This document shows, one piece after another, positions 62,508-64,000 of a stretch of 64,000 nucleotides of DNA. How positions within the stretch are numbered: the first letter of the stretch is position 1; each line of letters opens with the position of its first letter. This DNA comes from Anatilimnocola floriformis (GTDB lineage Bacteria; Planctomycetota; Planctomycetia; Pirellulales; Pirellulaceae): the NCBI RefSeq assembly GCF_024256385.1, contig NZ_JAMLFW010000001.1, positions 1,736,001 through 1,800,000 of the forward strand, read 5' to 3'. Under the pieces are notes generated by a model. That model searched no databases, was not told where the DNA came from, and saw only the letters and a program-made list of their open reading frames with translations. Both the position numbers and the translations under genes were made by a program.

Positions 62508-63482
62508 TTAGCGGACAAATCGCAGCGTGTCTTTGCCCATCGACGATGCGTACAGAATGTTCGCTTGCGGATCCCAGGCATAGTTCGGGCCGACCGGGCC
62601 GACGGTAAATGTATCCGGCAGCGGCGCGATCGGCTTCCAGTTTTTGCCGCCATCGGTCGACTCGTGAAAGCCTTCCTTGTTCACGAGCATCATTTCGGTG
62701 GCAGTTTTGCCGAAATAAGGACCGAAGACGCACGGCGGTGAACCGGCCAGCACTTCCCAAGTCTTCCCTTCGTCTTTGCTCGTCAGCAGCCCTTTGGCCG
62801 ATGCCCAATAGATCGTGCCGTCGCGCACGATCGACACGCGCGCGGTGGGCGTGATGTCAGAAACCTCCGTCCACGTTTGCCCGCCGTCAGTGCTCCGTAG
62901 TATTCCTTTCTTTTTGCTGGCCAGCAGAATCTTGTCGCTCACCACCCCCAAGTGCGAAAAGCCGGGCTGCAGATCGGTCCACGTTTGCCCCTCATCGGTC
63001 GAGAGCGTGAGCAGATCCTTGTTCTCATGGCGAAACGAGAGAAACACTTTGCCGGTCGCATGCCAATCGACCGCGCCAAAATCGAGATGGCTGGTCTTCG
63101 ACGCAGTCCATGTCTTGCCGCCGTCGGTCGTCAGCGCACTCGAGCCATAAATCATGAAGCACATCAGTCGCTTGCCGGCGGGGTCGAAGTTGAGCGCGTA
63201 GCCCGTCTCCGTTCGTCCACCGATCTTCTTGTCGTCGACGCGGGCAAATGTCTCGCCGTGATCGGTGCTCAGCCACATGCCGTTATCAGGAACGACCATG
63301 AAAACGTTGCCATTCGCCGGGTCGACCGTCACGCCAGCTGTCTTGCCGGGATAGCCAATCTTCTCGACCTTGGCGAGCGTGCTGTCGGAAATGACGGTCC
63401 ATTTTCCTTTTTCCAGTTTTGCCTCCTGCGCAAAGCTGTTTACGGCTATGCACAACAACATCACGGAGAGGAATCGAATCAC
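62508..63482 (-). CDS. Exported Asp-box beta-propeller protein
   Basis: A 324-residue protein with a signal peptide (MIRFLSVMLLCIAVNSFAQ). At least six Asp-box (BNR) motifs are seen at regular spacing: STDHGETF, TTDGGKTW, STDEGQTW, STDGGQTW, SKDEGKTW and STDGGKNW. This predicts a beta-propeller of six or seven blades like sialidase-type or photosystem-stability (Ycf48-like) propellers. No catalytic residues of sialidase are evident, so it is a binding protein of unknown role. It follows modA (in gene order, upstream on this strand) across a 122-base gap and is not obviously related to molybdate. Confidence 0.85.
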   Translation of the reverse strand: MIRFLSVMLLCIAVNSFAQEAKLEKGKWTVISDSTLAKVEKIGYPGKTAGVTVDPANGNVFMVVPDNGMWLSTDHGETFARVDDKKIGGRTETGYALNFDPAGKRLMCFMIYGSSALTTDGGKTWTASKTSHLDFGAVDWHATGKVFLSFRHENKDLLTLSTDEGQTWTDLQPGFSHLGVVSDKILLASKKKGILRSTDGGQTWTEVSDITPTARVSIVRDGTIYWASAKGLLTSKDEGKTWEVLAGSPPCVFGPYFGKTATEMMLVNKEGFHESTDGGKNWKPIAPLPDTFTVGPVGPNYAWDPQANILYASSMGKDTLRFVR

Positions 63483-63542
63483 GGCAGGGCTCCTTAATGA
63501 ATTGCAGATTGAAGATGTCAGATTGCAGATCGGAATACAGAT

Positions 63543-64000
63543 CTATTTTTGAGAGACGCACCAGAGGTGTTTTTTGCCTTTAAGAACTAGCTTGCCGTCG
63601 CTCACCGCGCCGGATGGTGCTGCGGCATCGCCCAAGTCATTCGTTGCTAGTAGTTCGTACTTCGGAGCTGCCTGCACGACGAAGGTTTTGCCGGCGCTGG
63701 CAAAATAGAGCTTGCCATCGGGAGTGATGATGGGGCTTGAGGACACCGATACGCCGTTGAGTCGTTGGGCGTATTGTTCCTCGCCGGTGGTTAGATCGAC
63801 GCACTTCAGCACGCCCGGATTGTGCAGGCGAAAGAGCAAGTTGCCGACGATGGCCGGCGAAGAGAGGCCCTCGGGGATTTGATCGAGCTTCCATTTCACG
63901 TGTGTGGCCGCGACATCGCCGCTGCCGTCGGCGGCGACGAGAATGCCAGGTCCGCCCCGACCGCTGTCGGTGTAAACCAAGCCGTTGGCAAAAACCGGCG
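63543..64000 (-). CDS. PQQ-type beta-propeller repeat protein (3' part, N-terminus outside window)
   Basis: The frame is open to the window edge; about 152 residues of the C-terminus are visible. Repeated segments SSPAIVGNLLFRLHNPGVLK, SSSPIITPDGKLYFASAGKT and PSGAVSDGKLVLKGKKHLWC are PQQ/YVTN-type blades with 'SP...G.L......G...C.D..TG' spacing. CVDLTTGEEQYAQRL is typical. Planctomycetes carry many such exported PQQ-like proteins. Whether it binds PQQ cannot be judged. It is 60 bases from the Asp-box gene on the same strand. Confidence 0.85.
   Translation of the reverse strand, partial: PVFANGLVYTDSGRGGPGILVAADGSGDVAATHVKWKLDQIPEGLSSPAIVGNLLFRLHNPGVLKCVDLTTGEEQYAQRLNGVSVSSSPIITPDGKLYFASAGKTFVVQAAPKYELLATNDLGDAAAPSGAVSDGKLVLKGKKHLWCVSQK

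Overview
The window looks like chromosomal DNA of a planctomycete, probably of the Pirellula/Blastopirellula type. The evidence is two copies of a planctomycete-type cytochrome (PSD1/DUF1549-DUF1553) plus DUF1501 gene pair, a secreted sulfatase, a giant beta-strand-repeat surface protein whose N-terminus resembles the planctomycete LEPR motif, and a moderately high GC content. I saw no rRNA, tRNA, CRISPR array, phage module or transposase.

Layout. 1-6575 (minus) is the 5' part of a giant autotransporter-type repeat protein. 7083-18871 holds a secreted Ig-like protein, a class I amidotransferase homologue without its cysteine, a two-PDZ protein, a sulfatase, a large secreted unknown, a thiolase, and an aldo/keto reductase with a sugar isomerase. 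19099-26837 (minus) is an adaptor/permease/permease RND efflux operon. 27090-31326 (plus) is a one-membrane beta-propeller sensor kinase, its LuxR-type response regulator and an MsrB-like protein. 31327-32287 is an array of about four 240-bp palindromic units that can form cloverleaf cruciforms. 32291-44123 holds a secreted phosphoesterase, a PDZ protein, the duplicated PSD1/DUF1501 cassette and an esterase.

44297-59310 is a complete-looking type IV pilus/type II secretion-like system in two convergent operons. The plus operon carries four GspG-like prepilins, a GspL/PilM-PilN-like protein, a PilO-like protein and a PilC/GspF protein. The minus operon carries PilT, PilB, a PilP/GspC-like protein, a secretin with a glycine-rich insert, a TPR lipoprotein and a proline-rich secreted protein. 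The first pilin has its own near-consensus promoter and a strong terminator, so it is probably the major subunit. No prepilin peptidase is in the window.

59717-64000 holds a small exported OB-fold-like protein, a modABC molybdate transporter with a short ModC, an Asp-box propeller protein and the end of a PQQ-type propeller protein.

The most unusual item is the palindrome array at 31327-32287. Each full element has an outer stem leading straight into three perfect hairpins with three-base loops and no unpaired junction bases. Stem sequences differ between copies but pairing is kept. Three other palindromic repeat families lie in other gaps (8953-9053, 16896-17011, 18939-19073). Two enzymes (the C26 amidotransferase and MsrB homologues) lack their catalytic cysteine, and the sulfatase lacks the arginine of its CxPxR maturation motif.
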